64,000 bases of DNA from NCBI RefSeq assembly GCF_001261715.1, contig NZ_CVRU01000158.1:62001-126000 (forward strand), in the 5' to 3' direction. The stretch is from Dysgonomonas sp. HGC4 (GTDB lineage: Bacteria > Bacteroidota > Bacteroidia > Bacteroidales > Dysgonomonadaceae). Under the pieces are notes generated by a model that ran no database searches, was not told where the DNA came from, and was given only the letters and a program-made list of their open reading frames with translations. Made by a program: the position numbers and the translations under genes. Below, one piece after another: positions 43,793 to 53,104 of this stretch; position 1 is the first letter of the stretch, and each line of letters opens with the position of its first letter.

Positions 43793-45175
43793 TCAGAAGT
43801 CGCATATTGCTCTCGCATGAAAATTATAGCTCTTATCCTGCGGAAAACGTTCTCCATTTCCAAAATGTAAAACTAATGCTTTCGACTCGTCATACTCAGT
43901 TGATGAGACATATACCCCACTCCCCAGATTGTCACTTCGGAGCATAGTAGATAATACATGATTCAAAATTTCTTTTTGCTTATATATCATAAACAACTCA
44001 TTAATAGCCGGAAGATACCAACCTTTACCCTTATTTAAACACCAACTGAGAGCTTTATATTGAGATAAAGAGCTAACTTTTTTACTTAAAATGACTTTAT
44101 TACTAGCGCCACTTATTCTACTTTTTGCTCCCGTTTCGAAGAAAGGTCCCCATTCCAGATCAATAGCCTCATCTAGTGATACCATTTTGCCATGCACTCC
44201 TTTATTATCGATGATGCTAAATACAACACCGATAGCCGACAGAGGGTCATCTGGAATGGGATAATAATCGCCCACTTTATAGACCCTTTCAGATACTGCA
44301 CCTACATTATCCGATCCGCAATTTTTAGTTCTCGGATATTCTTCCGCTTCTACATGTAAGCCCGAATTATCAACAACTATATTGCACGTATACTGCATGC
44401 TAACCTCTACATTAACATCATACTTTGTTAGATAAGAATACTCCTTCGTTCCTATCCTTAATTTAAAAATAGGTGTATTAGCCAGTATAGTTTGGGGGAT
44501 CAGTATAGCTTCTAAGGTATAATTAAACCCAGCAGGCACCTTTTTCTTTCTTATAGGTTTTATATTACTTATATCATCAGATCCGAATAAAACTCCGGTA
44601 CGTAGATTTATATTTGTAGAGGTTGCGACATTCGTGATTTCAAAATCAATATTTTCGGAATTCAAAAGTCCAAATGTTTTTATATTAATTACAATTTTTG
44701 AAAACTTTGTCTTAAACGGAAGATTTATCTCATTTGAAGATGTTCCCTTACTATTGGTATTTGCATATAAAAAGTCACTAGCAATATAATTAGCCGAGTC
44801 TCTTTGATCCGAAGAAACTATTATATGATGATTAGTGAGGCTTGACTTAATATCTTTCCGATATGGAGCATAGGCATATATACTTACATTTTGGTTCTCC
44901 AGATCTTTGTGGCAGATCTCACTTGAATCAGCGAGTAAATACAAGCCTTCTTTATTTTCGTACTTCAGATTAATACACGATGTTGAAGAACTTTCACTCT
45001 CCATATACACACCTATGGGCATAGAGTCACCCTCTTCATCCGGAAAATCAGCTTTAAAATGAGCTAAAGAAGCCAATTGTTGTAAACTCATTTGTTTTCT
45101 ACTTTCGCAAGCCGCAGATAGTAAAATAAGTAGGAACACAGCAATACAAGAATAATAAATCGTAATGTTTTTCAT
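43793..45175 (-). CDS. fimbrillin-like lipoprotein with C-terminal DUF1566-like domain
   Basis: A 460-residue lipoprotein (lipobox LLSAACES, Cys about 23). The N-terminal region (about 30-290) resembles Bacteroidetes Mfa-like/fimbrillin domains: PIGVYMESESSS, SIYAYAPYR and LPFKTKFSKIVINIKT. The C-terminal region (about 305-460) resembles the DUF1566/Lcl fold: GVVFSIIDNKGVHGKMVSLDEA... KGWYLPAINELFMIY... VYVSSTEYDESKALVLHFGNG... HARAICDF. The combination suggests a fimbrial tip or surface-display protein. It is a lone gene with no minor fimbrial or chaperone genes beside it. No exact -7 element upstream. Confidence 0.78.
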   Translation of the reverse strand: MKNITIYYSCIAVFLLILLSAACESRKQMSLQQLASLAHFKADFPDEEGDSMPIGVYMESESSSTSCINLKYENKEGLYLLADSSEICHKDLENQNVSIYAYAPYRKDIKSSLTNHHIIVSSDQRDSANYIASDFLYANTNSKGTSSNEINLPFKTKFSKIVINIKTFGLLNSENIDFEITNVATSTNINLRTGVLFGSDDISNIKPIRKKKVPAGFNYTLEAILIPQTILANTPIFKLRIGTKEYSYLTKYDVNVEVSMQYTCNIVVDNSGLHVEAEEYPRTKNCGSDNVGAVSERVYKVGDYYPIPDDPLSAIGVVFSIIDNKGVHGKMVSLDEAIDLEWGPFFETGAKSRISGASNKVILSKKVSSLSQYKALSWCLNKGKGWYLPAINELFMIYKQKEILNHVLSTMLRSDNLGSGVYVSSTEYDESKALVLHFGNGERFPQDKSYNFHARAICDF

Positions 45176-45295
45176 ATAGGCACACCAATTAGCACAAAGT
45201 TTATTTAAAACTCAATATTTAATATTCAACAATTTTATTCAATATAAATTGCTAGCTAATGTGCTTCAAAAGTGAGGGATAAACTTATTTTCGGC

Positions 45296-46300
45296 TTAAT
45301 GCATTATTTTAAACAATAATTCGCGTAGAAGTTCTCCATCTGGAGTCGAGGGATTATCTACACCCTTGCATTTTGCATCATAAGTTCTTAAAAGTGACAT
45401 GATTTCCATAGTCTTAAATGCATTGTAGCTCTTAAGCGCCAATACATAATCTTTCGCTTGATAACTGTTTCTAAAACCTAATTCGGCAGCAATACCATTC
45501 TCCGATTTGTCTTTTGCCCAATAACAAATCATCAGATTACTAAAGAAATTAAATAACACTACAAGCGTAACAATCAAAGGATTGTTCTTTGGATTCTTCT
45601 CGAAATAGTCTGCGATCTGATTCGCTTTAAACGTATTCTTTTCGACAACTGCTTTCAGTAATTCATAATTATTGAAATCCTTACTTATTCCAATATTATA
45701 CTCAATCAGCTCTGCAGTAATACGTTTTTCGGAAGGAGGTATTGATAACAATAACTTTTCGATCTCATTTACAACCTTACTCAGGTCGTTTCCTAGATAA
45801 TCGGTCAACATCTGAGCCGATTTCTGATCTATACCCAAACCTTTTGTACTTATAAAGGAGGTTATAAAAGCAGGCATTTTATAATCGGGAATCTTTTTTG
45901 ATTCAAAGACAACTCCACATTTCTCTATACTTGCATAGAGTTTTTTACGTTTGTCTATCGTTCCATTTTTATAATTCAATACCAATATGGTACTGCTCAA
46001 GGGATTTTTTAGATATATCTCCAAATCCTCGATCTTTTTTAGCGACTGTGCCTCTTTGACTACAATTAGTTGATGATCGGACATCATAGGAAAACTACGA
46101 GCCAACGTTATTACTGTTGCCACATCGGTTTCTGATCCGTATAATATGGTTTGATTAAAATCGCGTTCCGTCTCTGGGATTACTTTATCCAACAGACAGT
46201 TCGTGAGATCATCAATGTAATAAGATTCATCACCCATCAAAAGGTAGATGGGGTGAAACTTACGTGATACTATATCTTTTTTTATTTGCTCGAATGACAT
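45296..46300 (-). CDS. holA: DNA polymerase III subunit delta
   Basis: Clamp-loader subunit that opens the sliding clamp. 334 residues in three domains. The N-terminal domain has FHPIYLLMGDESYYIDDLTN and the P-loop-like fold lacking a Walker A. The middle part contains LVVKEAQSLKKIEDLEIYL and QMLTDYLGNDLSKVVNEIEKLLL. The C-terminal collar ends DNPSTPDGELLRELLFKI. It lies 6 nt after the amn gene and is co-transcribed with it. Confidence 0.93.
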   Translation of the reverse strand: MSFEQIKKDIVSRKFHPIYLLMGDESYYIDDLTNCLLDKVIPETERDFNQTILYGSETDVATVITLARSFPMMSDHQLIVVKEAQSLKKIEDLEIYLKNPLSSTILVLNYKNGTIDKRKKLYASIEKCGVVFESKKIPDYKMPAFITSFISTKGLGIDQKSAQMLTDYLGNDLSKVVNEIEKLLLSIPPSEKRITAELIEYNIGISKDFNNYELLKAVVEKNTFKANQIADYFEKNPKNNPLIVTLVVLFNFFSNLMICYWAKDKSENGIAAELGFRNSYQAKDYVLALKSYNAFKTMEIMSLLRTYDAKCKGVDNPSTPDGELLRELLFKIMH

Positions 46301-46306
46301 CTTTTA

Positions 46307-47086
46307 TCAAAAATCTTCGAAACGAAGATGTTTTACTGTAGAACCGTTATTTATTAATGTAGTCAAAGCTTTGATTCCGATCATTACATGCTCGTTCACA
46401 AAATTTTGAGTAACTACACTGTCACTTTTCTCAGTTTTTACTCCGTCCGAAATCATGGGCTGGTCAGACACCAAAAGTAAAGCCCCTGTGGGTATTCCAT
46501 TTGCAAAACCGCAAGTAAATAGTGTTGCAGTTTCCATATCTACAGCCATAGCTCTTATCGAACGCAGATATTCTTTGAATTTATCATCATGCTCCCATAC
46601 ACGGCGATTGGTAGTATATACTGTTCCTGTCCAATAATCTTTATTGAAATCGCGAATATTAGATGATAGCGAACGAAGCAAATTAAATGCTGGTAATGAA
46701 GGAACTTCGGGTGGAAAGTAGTCGTTAGATGTACCTTCTCCTCTGATAGCTGCAATAGGTAGAATATAATCTCCTAATTGATTGTGCTTTTTCAAACCTC
46801 CACATTTGCCGAGAAACAATACTGCTTTGGGTTCTACTGCACTTAACAAATCCATCACCGTTGCAGCATTGGCACTACCCATACCAAAATTAATAATCGT
46901 AATTCCATTTGCCGAAGCATTAGGCATATTACCATCTAATCCTAATATAGGAACATTAAAGTGATTGGCGAATATCTCAACATACTTCGAGAAATTAGTC
47001 AATAAAATATGTTTTGTGAACTGTTCTAACGGGCGTTTAGTGTACCGAGGTAACCAATTGTCTACAATTTCTTGTTTAGTCTTCAT
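46307..47086 (-). CDS. amn: AMP nucleosidase
   Basis: Splits AMP into adenine and ribose-5-phosphate, controlling adenylate levels. 259 residues: the short Bacteroidetes form, similar to the catalytic half of the E. coli enzyme and without its long N-terminal regulatory domain. Nucleoside-phosphorylase-like motifs are visible: IINFGMGSANAATVMDLL, VLFLGKCGGLKKHNQLGDYI, and the base/ribose-binding AVDMETATLFTCGFANGIP with ALLLVSDQP. First gene of the amn-holA operon. Its promoter lies 6 nt before the start codon of the divergent HsdR-N-like gene. Confidence 0.92.
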   Translation of the reverse strand: MKTKQEIVDNWLPRYTKRPLEQFTKHILLTNFSKYVEIFANHFNVPILGLDGNMPNASANGITIINFGMGSANAATVMDLLSAVEPKAVLFLGKCGGLKKHNQLGDYILPIAAIRGEGTSNDYFPPEVPSLPAFNLLRSLSSNIRDFNKDYWTGTVYTTNRRVWEHDDKFKEYLRSIRAMAVDMETATLFTCGFANGIPTGALLLVSDQPMISDGVKTEKSDSVVTQNFVNEHVMIGIKALTTLINNGSTVKHLRFEDF

Positions 47087-47094
47087 AATAAACC

Positions 47095-47102
47095 TATTTT
47101 TG
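47095..47102 (+). promoter_or_regulatory. possible -7 element (TATTTTTG) for the HsdR-N-like gene
   Basis: TAnnTTTG match on the plus strand 79 nt before the gene and inside the amn leader. It would make the two divergent transcripts overlap. May be chance. Confidence 0.3.
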
Positions 47103-47166
47103 TTTTATACAAAGAAGCCTTATTTCCTCTTCGGAAACCATTTCTTCTTCTGGTGTTATTACTAAA

Positions 47167-47174
47167 CAAAGATA
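47167..47174 (-). promoter_or_regulatory. -7 element (TATCTTTG) for amn-holA
   Basis: Exact TAnnTTTG match on the minus strand, about 80 nt before the amn start codon. Confidence 0.6.
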
Positions 47175-47180
47175 GCAAAA

Positions 47181-47639
47181 ATGTTAGAACTAAATTTACC
47201 TCAATATGATCCAAAAATAAAAAAAACGGATAAATTATATATATGGGATCAAATTCGTTCTAAGTATGTGGCTCTTACACCTGAAGAATGGGTGAGGCAA
47301 CATTTTATTAACTATTTGATAACAGAAAAACAATATCCATCTTCTCTCATTGCTAATGAGACTCAGATATCTCTCAACAATCAGCGTAAAAGATGCGACT
47401 CAGTGGTTTATGATAATCATTTGAATCCTTTAGTGATTGTAGAGTATAAATCTCCTAATGTAAAGATTACCCAAGAGGTATTTGATCAGATTGCCCGATA
47501 CAACATTGTTCTCAAAGTGAAATACCTTATCATATCAAACGGATTGGAGCATTATTGTTGCTGTATAGATTATGAGAATCTCGGTTATGAGTACCTCCCC
47601 GATATTCCGTTGTATTCAGCATTAAATAAGAACGGTTAA
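47181..47639 (+). CDS. stand-alone HsdR N-terminal-like nuclease-fold protein
   Basis: A 152-residue protein equivalent to the N-terminal domain of type I restriction HsdR subunits (HSDR_N_2), with no helicase part. The PD-(D/E)xK pattern is present: Glu60 in a helix, Asp73 in KRCDSVVYD and Glu88-Tyr-Lys90 in VIVEYKSPN. An upstream EEWVRQHFINYLITEKQYP is shared by the family. Similar orphan proteins sit near holA in many Bacteroidetes, so this is probably a conserved housekeeping nuclease-fold protein rather than a piece of a restriction system. No hsdM or hsdS is present. Function not established. Confidence 0.88.
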   Translation: MLELNLPQYDPKIKKTDKLYIWDQIRSKYVALTPEEWVRQHFINYLITEKQYPSSLIANETQISLNNQRKRCDSVVYDNHLNPLVIVEYKSPNVKITQEVFDQIARYNIVLKVKYLIISNGLEHYCCCIDYENLGYEYLPDIPLYSALNKNG

Positions 47640-47647
47640 TAACAAAA

Positions 47648-47680
47648 ATGAGGATAGCCATTGTTTATGGCTACCCTCAT
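47648..47680. terminator. bidirectional terminator
   Basis: ATGAGGATAGCCAT pairs with ATGGCTACCCTCAT with one A/C mismatch (a G-U pair in the minus-strand RNA), between convergent HsdR-N-like and AhpD-like genes. Confidence 0.8.
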
Positions 47681-47704
47681 AGTATATATCCAATTTTGAA
47701 TGGC

Positions 47705-48145
47705 TTAATCTAGAGGAAGTAGTGTACTCACCCCTATTCTATTCCACCCATTAATAGTTACAATTGCCATAATTACTTCAGCTAATTTTTCTTTGCCTAG
47801 CAAGGCTTCTGCTTGTTGATATGTTTCCTCAGAAACTCCGCCTTCACTTATTAAAGTTATCTCCTCTGTTAGAGTCAGAATAATTCTTTCTGTTTCTGTA
47901 TATAACTCCGTTTCATGCCAAACGTTTAACAGGTAGATACGTTGTTCTGTTTCGCCAAGCTTACGAGCGTCCCTTGTATGCATATTGAGACAAAAGGCAC
48001 ACCCATTGAGTTGAGATGCACGAATCTTAATCAACTCTTTCTCGATAGGAGATAAAGTTGTTGTATGCAAATATGCCTCTAATTTTAGCATTACTTTGTA
48101 TGCTTCGGGAGCTACTTCGTGTATTTTTATTCTTTTCGATTCCAT
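47705..48145 (-). CDS. AhpD-like carboxymuconolactone decarboxylase family protein
   Basis: A 146-residue all-helical protein of the CMD/AhpD family. The active-site motif is CAFCLNMHTRDA (CxxC with nearby His), typical of the peroxidase-like branch acting as a thiol-based alkylhydroperoxidase. ELIKIRASQLNGC precedes it. The frame is open to a TTG at 48172, but a -7 element overlaps that codon, so the start is ATG 48145 (MESKRIKIHEVAPEAY), which matches family N-termini. Single gene; likely oxidative-stress or redox function. Confidence 0.88.
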   Translation of the reverse strand: MESKRIKIHEVAPEAYKVMLKLEAYLHTTTLSPIEKELIKIRASQLNGCAFCLNMHTRDARKLGETEQRIYLLNVWHETELYTETERIILTLTEEITLISEGGVSEETYQQAEALLGKEKLAEVIMAIVTINGWNRIGVSTLLPLD

Positions 48146-48169
48146 AATTCTTTGTTTATTAATGATAAA

Positions 48170-48177
48170 CAAAACTA
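48170..48177 (-). promoter_or_regulatory. -7 element (TAGTTTTG) for the AhpD-like gene
   Basis: Exact TAnnTTTG match on the minus strand 24 nt before ATG 48145. It rules out the earlier TTG start. Confidence 0.6.
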
Positions 48178-48249
48178 CATCAATTATGTTTCAATAAAAT
48201 TAAACTGGTTTAAGAAAATCTAATAGTATAAGCTTTTAATAAAAAACAA

Positions 48250-48282
48250 AAGAAGAGGCTACCTTAAAGGTAACCTCTTCTT
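48250..48282 (-). terminator. terminator of the GH92 gene
   Basis: In the minus-strand RNA, AAGAAGAGGUUACCU pairs with AGGUAGCCUCUUCUU with one U-G wobble and a U-rich tail. 25 nt after the stop codon. Confidence 0.85.
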
Positions 48283-48306
48283 ATTTTCAGATAGAAAATC
48301 TATTTC

Positions 48307-50607
48307 TTATTTAACTGAAACCGGTCTGTCAGCTTTATCTACGCCAAAAGTTTTTGAAGGTTGAGGACCCATTTCAAATTCTAAAGTACCACCTGCAATT
48401 ACATCTCTGTGGTTGATATACGATTTAGTATAAGGTTTGCCATTCAGCTTAGCACTTTGAATGTATTTATTCTCTGCATTATTGTTTTTAGCAATCACTG
48501 TAAATGTTTTGCCTCCACCCAATTTTATGGTTGCTTCTTTCATCTGTGGGCTGCCAAATATATAGTCGCCACCAGCGGGAGCCATAGGATAGAATCCAAG
48601 TGCCGAAAGGATATACCATGATGACATTTGACCAACATCTTCGTTTCCACTGATTCCAGCAGGTTTGTCAAAATAAAGAGTAGTCAATACCTCACGTACC
48701 TTCTCAGCAGTTTTCCATTGTTGTCCTACAAATGGGTACAGATATAGAACATGGTGACTAGGCTCATTTCCATGTGCGTATTGTCCAATAAGACCGCTAA
48801 TATCAGGAGAAGCTTCTGCTCCTAGATCACCTTCGATAGTAAATAATGAATCAAGTTTTGTTATGAAAGCTTCTTCGCTTCCAAACAAACTAATAAGACC
48901 ATTTACATCGTGAGGAACCAACCAAGTATATTGCCAAGCATTACCTTCTGTATAATCATCCTCGCGGTGAGTAGAATGCAATGGATCGAATGGTACACGG
49001 AATGTTCCGGTAGAAGAAAGACCTCTCATAAACTGAGTCTCTTTGTCAAAGTAATGTTTATATGACTCGCTTCTTTTGATGAAATAATCATAATCTTCGG
49101 TCTTACCCATTTCTTTTGCAACCTGAGCAATACACCAGTCTGCTATTGCATATTCGAGACCTTTAGCTACCGATTCGAAAGTTTTTTCCTTATCGTAAGG
49201 TATATAGCCATATTCTTTCAACCAATTAAGACCTCTTTCGTCTAACATAGCAGAAGTTTTCATAGCTTCGAAAGCAGCTTCTTTATCAGCATCAGCAACA
49301 AAACCTTTTAAGAACAAATCTCCCATAACAATGATACCTGGGTTACCCACCATACAGTCGGTTTCGTTAGACATCAAGTGCCATACAGGTAGTTTTCCTT
49401 GTTGTTTAAAAATTTGTAAGAAAGTTTTAGCTACATCTGTTGCCAACTCAGGATGGATAATTGTTTGCAACGGTTGAGCTGCACGATATGTATCCCACAA
49501 TGAGAAGGTTGTATAGTTTGTGAAGTCGTTATTTGTATGAACTTTCTTGTCCGTTCCCCAATAGTCGCCATTTACATCAGCAAATACTGATGGTGCTACC
49601 ATAGAGTGGTACATAGCTGTATAGAAGTTACGAAGATCGGTTTTGCTATCCGACTTCACGACTATTTTATTCAACTCTTCATTCCATGCTTTATCTGCAT
49701 TTGCAACTGTTTGATCAAAATCCCATCCAGTAAGCTCAGCTTCCATGTTTTTCTTTGCGTTTTCAACACTTACAGGAGATAGAGCCACTTTAGCGTACAC
49801 TTTTTCTCCGGCTTTTGTTCCATCAAAAAATACTTGACCATAGATTTTACGCATTGGAGTTTTTGAACCTTCGTATACAGCGGTAGTATCCGAGATTGTA
49901 AACTTAGATATTGGTTTTGAAAATACTGCTGTAAAATAGATACGTTGGTCATTTGCCCATCCTTTAGAAAAACGGTAACCCGAAATTACGCTATCATTTT
50001 CTTGAACCAAAGCACCATCAACAGGCATATCCCATCCGATACCATGTTCTAGATCGATGATAACTTTAGGGTCTGTCGATTCGGGGAATGTATATCTATG
50101 GAAACCTACTCGTTTAGTAGCTGTCAATTCTACATCAATATTGAATCTATCTAAATGGACAGAATAATATCCTGCTTTTGCAGTTTCTTTATCGTGAGAG
50201 AAGTAAGAGTAAATACCCGTAGATTCGTCAGGTAATGTACCTCTCGTTAATTTAACATCTCCTGTTGCAGGCATAAATGAAATATCACCCAAATCGCCGA
50301 TACCTGTTCCGCTAAGGTGCATATGTCCGAAGCCAATGATAGTAGAATCGGAGATGTGATATCCCGAACACCAGTCCCAACCCTGACTATGTTGTGTTGG
50401 TCCTAGTTGAACCAATCCGAAAGGAACATTTGCTCCCATAAATACGTGTCCATGATCACCGGTTCCGATGTAAGGATCAACATATTGAGTCAGATTCTCT
50501 AGTTCTGCATCTTTTTGCCCTTTGTCGCTACAAGCAATTGCACCGAGCATCAAACCCATACAAAGACTCAAACCTAGAGCGTTTCTCATGATTTTTTTTG
50601 TTACCAT
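48307..50607 (-). CDS. GH92 alpha-mannosidase lipoprotein
   Basis: Calcium-dependent exo-alpha-mannosidase of family GH92, probably alpha-1,2-type, trimming mannose from N-glycans or mannans. 766 residues with a lipobox at Cys26 (GAIACSD), so it is envelope-anchored. The N-terminal beta-sandwich begins QYVDPYIGTGDHGHVFMGANVPFG. The catalytic (alpha/alpha)6 domain includes TEGNAWQYTWLVPHDV, GNEPSHHVLYLYPF (probable acid Glu) and SGNEDVGQMSSWYILSALGFYP (probable base). All these family blocks are intact. It stands alone, with no SusC/D next to it; the window's SusCD pair is about 5 kb away and separated by unrelated genes. GH2 and GH92 in one window suggest a glycan-degrading lifestyle. Confidence 0.94.
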   Translation of the reverse strand: MVTKKIMRNALGLSLCMGLMLGAIACSDKGQKDAELENLTQYVDPYIGTGDHGHVFMGANVPFGLVQLGPTQHSQGWDWCSGYHISDSTIIGFGHMHLSGTGIGDLGDISFMPATGDVKLTRGTLPDESTGIYSYFSHDKETAKAGYYSVHLDRFNIDVELTATKRVGFHRYTFPESTDPKVIIDLEHGIGWDMPVDGALVQENDSVISGYRFSKGWANDQRIYFTAVFSKPISKFTISDTTAVYEGSKTPMRKIYGQVFFDGTKAGEKVYAKVALSPVSVENAKKNMEAELTGWDFDQTVANADKAWNEELNKIVVKSDSKTDLRNFYTAMYHSMVAPSVFADVNGDYWGTDKKVHTNNDFTNYTTFSLWDTYRAAQPLQTIIHPELATDVAKTFLQIFKQQGKLPVWHLMSNETDCMVGNPGIIVMGDLFLKGFVADADKEAAFEAMKTSAMLDERGLNWLKEYGYIPYDKEKTFESVAKGLEYAIADWCIAQVAKEMGKTEDYDYFIKRSESYKHYFDKETQFMRGLSSTGTFRVPFDPLHSTHREDDYTEGNAWQYTWLVPHDVNGLISLFGSEEAFITKLDSLFTIEGDLGAEASPDISGLIGQYAHGNEPSHHVLYLYPFVGQQWKTAEKVREVLTTLYFDKPAGISGNEDVGQMSSWYILSALGFYPMAPAGGDYIFGSPQMKEATIKLGGGKTFTVIAKNNNAENKYIQSAKLNGKPYTKSYINHRDVIAGGTLEFEMGPQPSKTFGVDKADRPVSVK

Positions 50608-50861
50608 ACTTTAGTTAACTTATTTAAGATTTATGACAATGAAGGCCTTAGACCTATTTGTTACATTGGTAAGTATAAGCATTACTGCCAGTTTTCACTG
50701 AATAGTATTGGATTAAATACTCACTGTTAATTATAATATTTGTTCTTGTGTTGTTAGTCATAAAAATGGCAGTTAAACACCACTCTTTACTACTTCGTGT
50801 AAAAATAGCAATAATTTCTCAAAAGAGAATTACATACAATAGCCTCTCTTGAACTGAATCC

Positions 50862-51989
50862 TTAATTAAACTTTAGATTTAGGACTACTATCTCCGATAT
50901 AGTACCTATACGATATTGAGGTCCTGCAAGTCCCAACCCCGAAGTAACATAGATATGTGTATTCTCTTTTTTCTTATATCCATGTCCCACTTCATATATT
51001 AGACTCATTATTAAATTATTTGGAAATAACTGTCCGTTATGTGTATGTCCATAAACTGCCAGATCTGCTTGCTCTGTCGATTCTTCCGATAATTGTTTAG
51101 GCTCGTGATTCATTACAATTACAGGTAGTTCTTTATCTACATGCTGCATTATATCCGATAATGACTTTCTTTTTGTGGCATGATCGTCCTCTCTACCTAC
51201 AATATAGAATTTATCTGCCACCTTTATGGCAGTATCTCTCAGCATGGTCATACCTGTTTCAGAACCCAACCAAGCTATTTTTTCTTCACCATTCAATCGG
51301 TACTCATGATTGCCTGTCGATACATACACCCCATAAGGAGCTTTCAATCGACGAAACTCTTCATCCATCTTTTGATCTATTAGCGGGGGAAGATCGTAAT
51401 CTATAATATCACCAACCAAAAGGATAACATCTGGCTTTTGCTCCATGATCTTATCCACATACATGCTTAAAACTTTTTTATCAATCAGATGACCTGCATG
51501 AACATCAGCAACCATCACTACCCGTAGGCTCTTAAGCCCATCCACTTTTTTGTCTACTTTCAGATCGAGTTCCGTTACAACAGGATGCCAGAAACGATAG
51601 TGACCATATGTCATAGATGAGATAATGACTATCAACGATATTATAATGTATCTTCTTTTTACGGAAACCCTTTGCAAATTCAATTTCTGAATTTTATCAA
51701 ACTTCCGTCCCAGAAATTTTATAAGATCATAAATAAGTAAAAGAGCCGTAGTATATCCTATAAACACCATCCACGATGTACCAATCAATAAAATTGGTTT
51801 TAGTATCGCAGCCGGTAAGCTGACATTAAAAATGAGTCCTATCAAATACACTATAAGCTCTACTATAAACAATAAAGCATAAGGTATTCTATATACGTTT
51901 TTCTTTGGCAAAACCTGCCATCCTCGTATAAATACATATATATTCAGTATAATATGTACTATAAGTGCTTGATAGAAAAAAACTTTCAT
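50862..51989 (-). CDS. membrane metallophosphoesterase (YkuE-like), copy 2
   Basis: A 375-residue protein with four or so N-terminal membrane helices (residues 1-135) and a cytosol- or periplasm-facing calcineurin-like phosphoesterase domain. Metal-binding blocks are complete: VADVHAGHLI (DxH), GDIIDYD, GNHEY, VMNHEP and GHTHNGQLFP. Such YkuE-like enzymes act on phosphodiester or pyrophosphate bonds, some on UDP-sugar lipids. Its ATG overlaps the stop codon of the preceding paralogue by 4 nt, so the two are translated together. No terminator seen directly downstream. Confidence 0.9.
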   Translation of the reverse strand: MKVFFYQALIVHIILNIYVFIRGWQVLPKKNVYRIPYALLFIVELIVYLIGLIFNVSLPAAILKPILLIGTSWMVFIGYTTALLLIYDLIKFLGRKFDKIQKLNLQRVSVKRRYIIISLIVIISSMTYGHYRFWHPVVTELDLKVDKKVDGLKSLRVVMVADVHAGHLIDKKVLSMYVDKIMEQKPDVILLVGDIIDYDLPPLIDQKMDEEFRRLKAPYGVYVSTGNHEYRLNGEEKIAWLGSETGMTMLRDTAIKVADKFYIVGREDDHATKRKSLSDIMQHVDKELPVIVMNHEPKQLSEESTEQADLAVYGHTHNGQLFPNNLIMSLIYEVGHGYKKKENTHIYVTSGLGLAGPQYRIGTISEIVVLNLKFN

Positions 51990-53104
51990 TTCGTTTTCAC
52001 TTTAATTACTGTATATTCGGATTGTGTACCGATACGGAATTTTCCGCCCCAAAGCCCCATCCCCGAACTTACATAGACATTTGTATTCCCTTTCTTCAAA
52101 TAACCATACGAATCTTCATAGATCATATCTGTTATAAGCGAAACAGGCCATATCTGTCCACGATGAGTATGTCCCGAGAATTGAATATCTACTCCATTAT
52201 TTTCGGCTTCTTCCAGATTATAGGGTTGATGATCTAATAGAATAATCGGCTTCGACTTATCTAATGAATTGGTCAAAGCAGCCAATGGTTTACGATTAGG
52301 GTTTGACTTATCATCACGCCCCACCACATAAAACGTACTATCAATTAAAACAGCAGAATCTCTAATTAGTTTAATACCTGATTCTTCTATAAATTTAGCA
52401 GATGCCGCAGCCCCGCTTATATATTCATGATTGCCCATAACAGCATAGACTCCATACTTCGATCTTATCTTCCTCAAGTCCTCCGACATATTCTGAGCAA
52501 TCAAAGGTCTTAGGCTACTATCTATAATATCTCCTGCAATCAGAACAATATCTGGATTCTCTTTATTTATCAGTTGCACCCATTGTTGAAGTTCGCTTTT
52601 TCCGATTCCATAACCTAAGTGCATATCACTAAGAGCTACTATTGTTAGAGAATCTCCGTCACCTATATTTTTAGCTATCTCAATAGGTAAGTCTACACGC
52701 TCCTTTATTCGATATTTTAGGTATCCGCATAACATCAACAAACCGATAAAGCCCACTGTAAGACCGAAGCTCAACCAATTATCTTTCGTATATTGATTCA
52801 GTGTATCTCTTGGTACAAGACGAGATGCACGTATCAAATCGGTTAGCAAATTGAATATCAAAAAATAAAGGAATATAAAGAACCATGATGTTCCGATTGT
52901 ATATAATACCGAAGTTACCGAAACTGGAAAATGTTCTCCAGCCAGGAACAACAAGAAAATAGATCCGATTAATATTACAGCTATTCCGATTAGTAATGAG
53001 CGTGTTATTATATTCAGGGGAATAACAGTCCAAGCCCTATAAAAAACATAATAATTACCTGCTAAGAAAAGCAAAATAAAAACAATAAAAAAAAGATACC
53101 TCAT
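51986..53104 (-). CDS. membrane metallophosphoesterase (YkuE-like), copy 1
   Basis: Paralogue of the following gene, 372 residues, with the same layout: N-terminal membrane helices (about 1-135) then a metallophosphoesterase domain with LSDMHLGYGIGK, GDIIDSS, GNHEYISG, LLDHQP and GHTHRGQIWP. Both copies have intact catalytic residues, so both should be active and may differ in substrate. First gene of the two-gene operon; promoter not recognised. Confidence 0.9.
   Translation of the reverse strand: MRYLFFIVFILLFLAGNYYVFYRAWTVIPLNIITRSLLIGIAVILIGSIFLLFLAGEHFPVSVTSVLYTIGTSWFFIFLYFLIFNLLTDLIRASRLVPRDTLNQYTKDNWLSFGLTVGFIGLLMLCGYLKYRIKERVDLPIEIAKNIGDGDSLTIVALSDMHLGYGIGKSELQQWVQLINKENPDIVLIAGDIIDSSLRPLIAQNMSEDLRKIRSKYGVYAVMGNHEYISGAAASAKFIEESGIKLIRDSAVLIDSTFYVVGRDDKSNPNRKPLAALTNSLDKSKPIILLDHQPYNLEEAENNGVDIQFSGHTHRGQIWPVSLITDMIYEDSYGYLKKGNTNVYVSSGMGLWGGKFRIGTQSEYTVIKVKTK

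Noticed and set aside
47181-47639. Remnant of a type I restriction system
   Set aside because: The protein is complete for a stand-alone domain with normal codon use, no hsdM/hsdS fragments adjoin, and similar orphans are common near holA in Bacteroidetes.
43757-50689. Shared 14-mer TAAGCATTACTGCC at 43757 and about 50676
   Set aside because: A match of this length is expected by chance in a 64-kb AT-rich window, and flanking sequence is unrelated.
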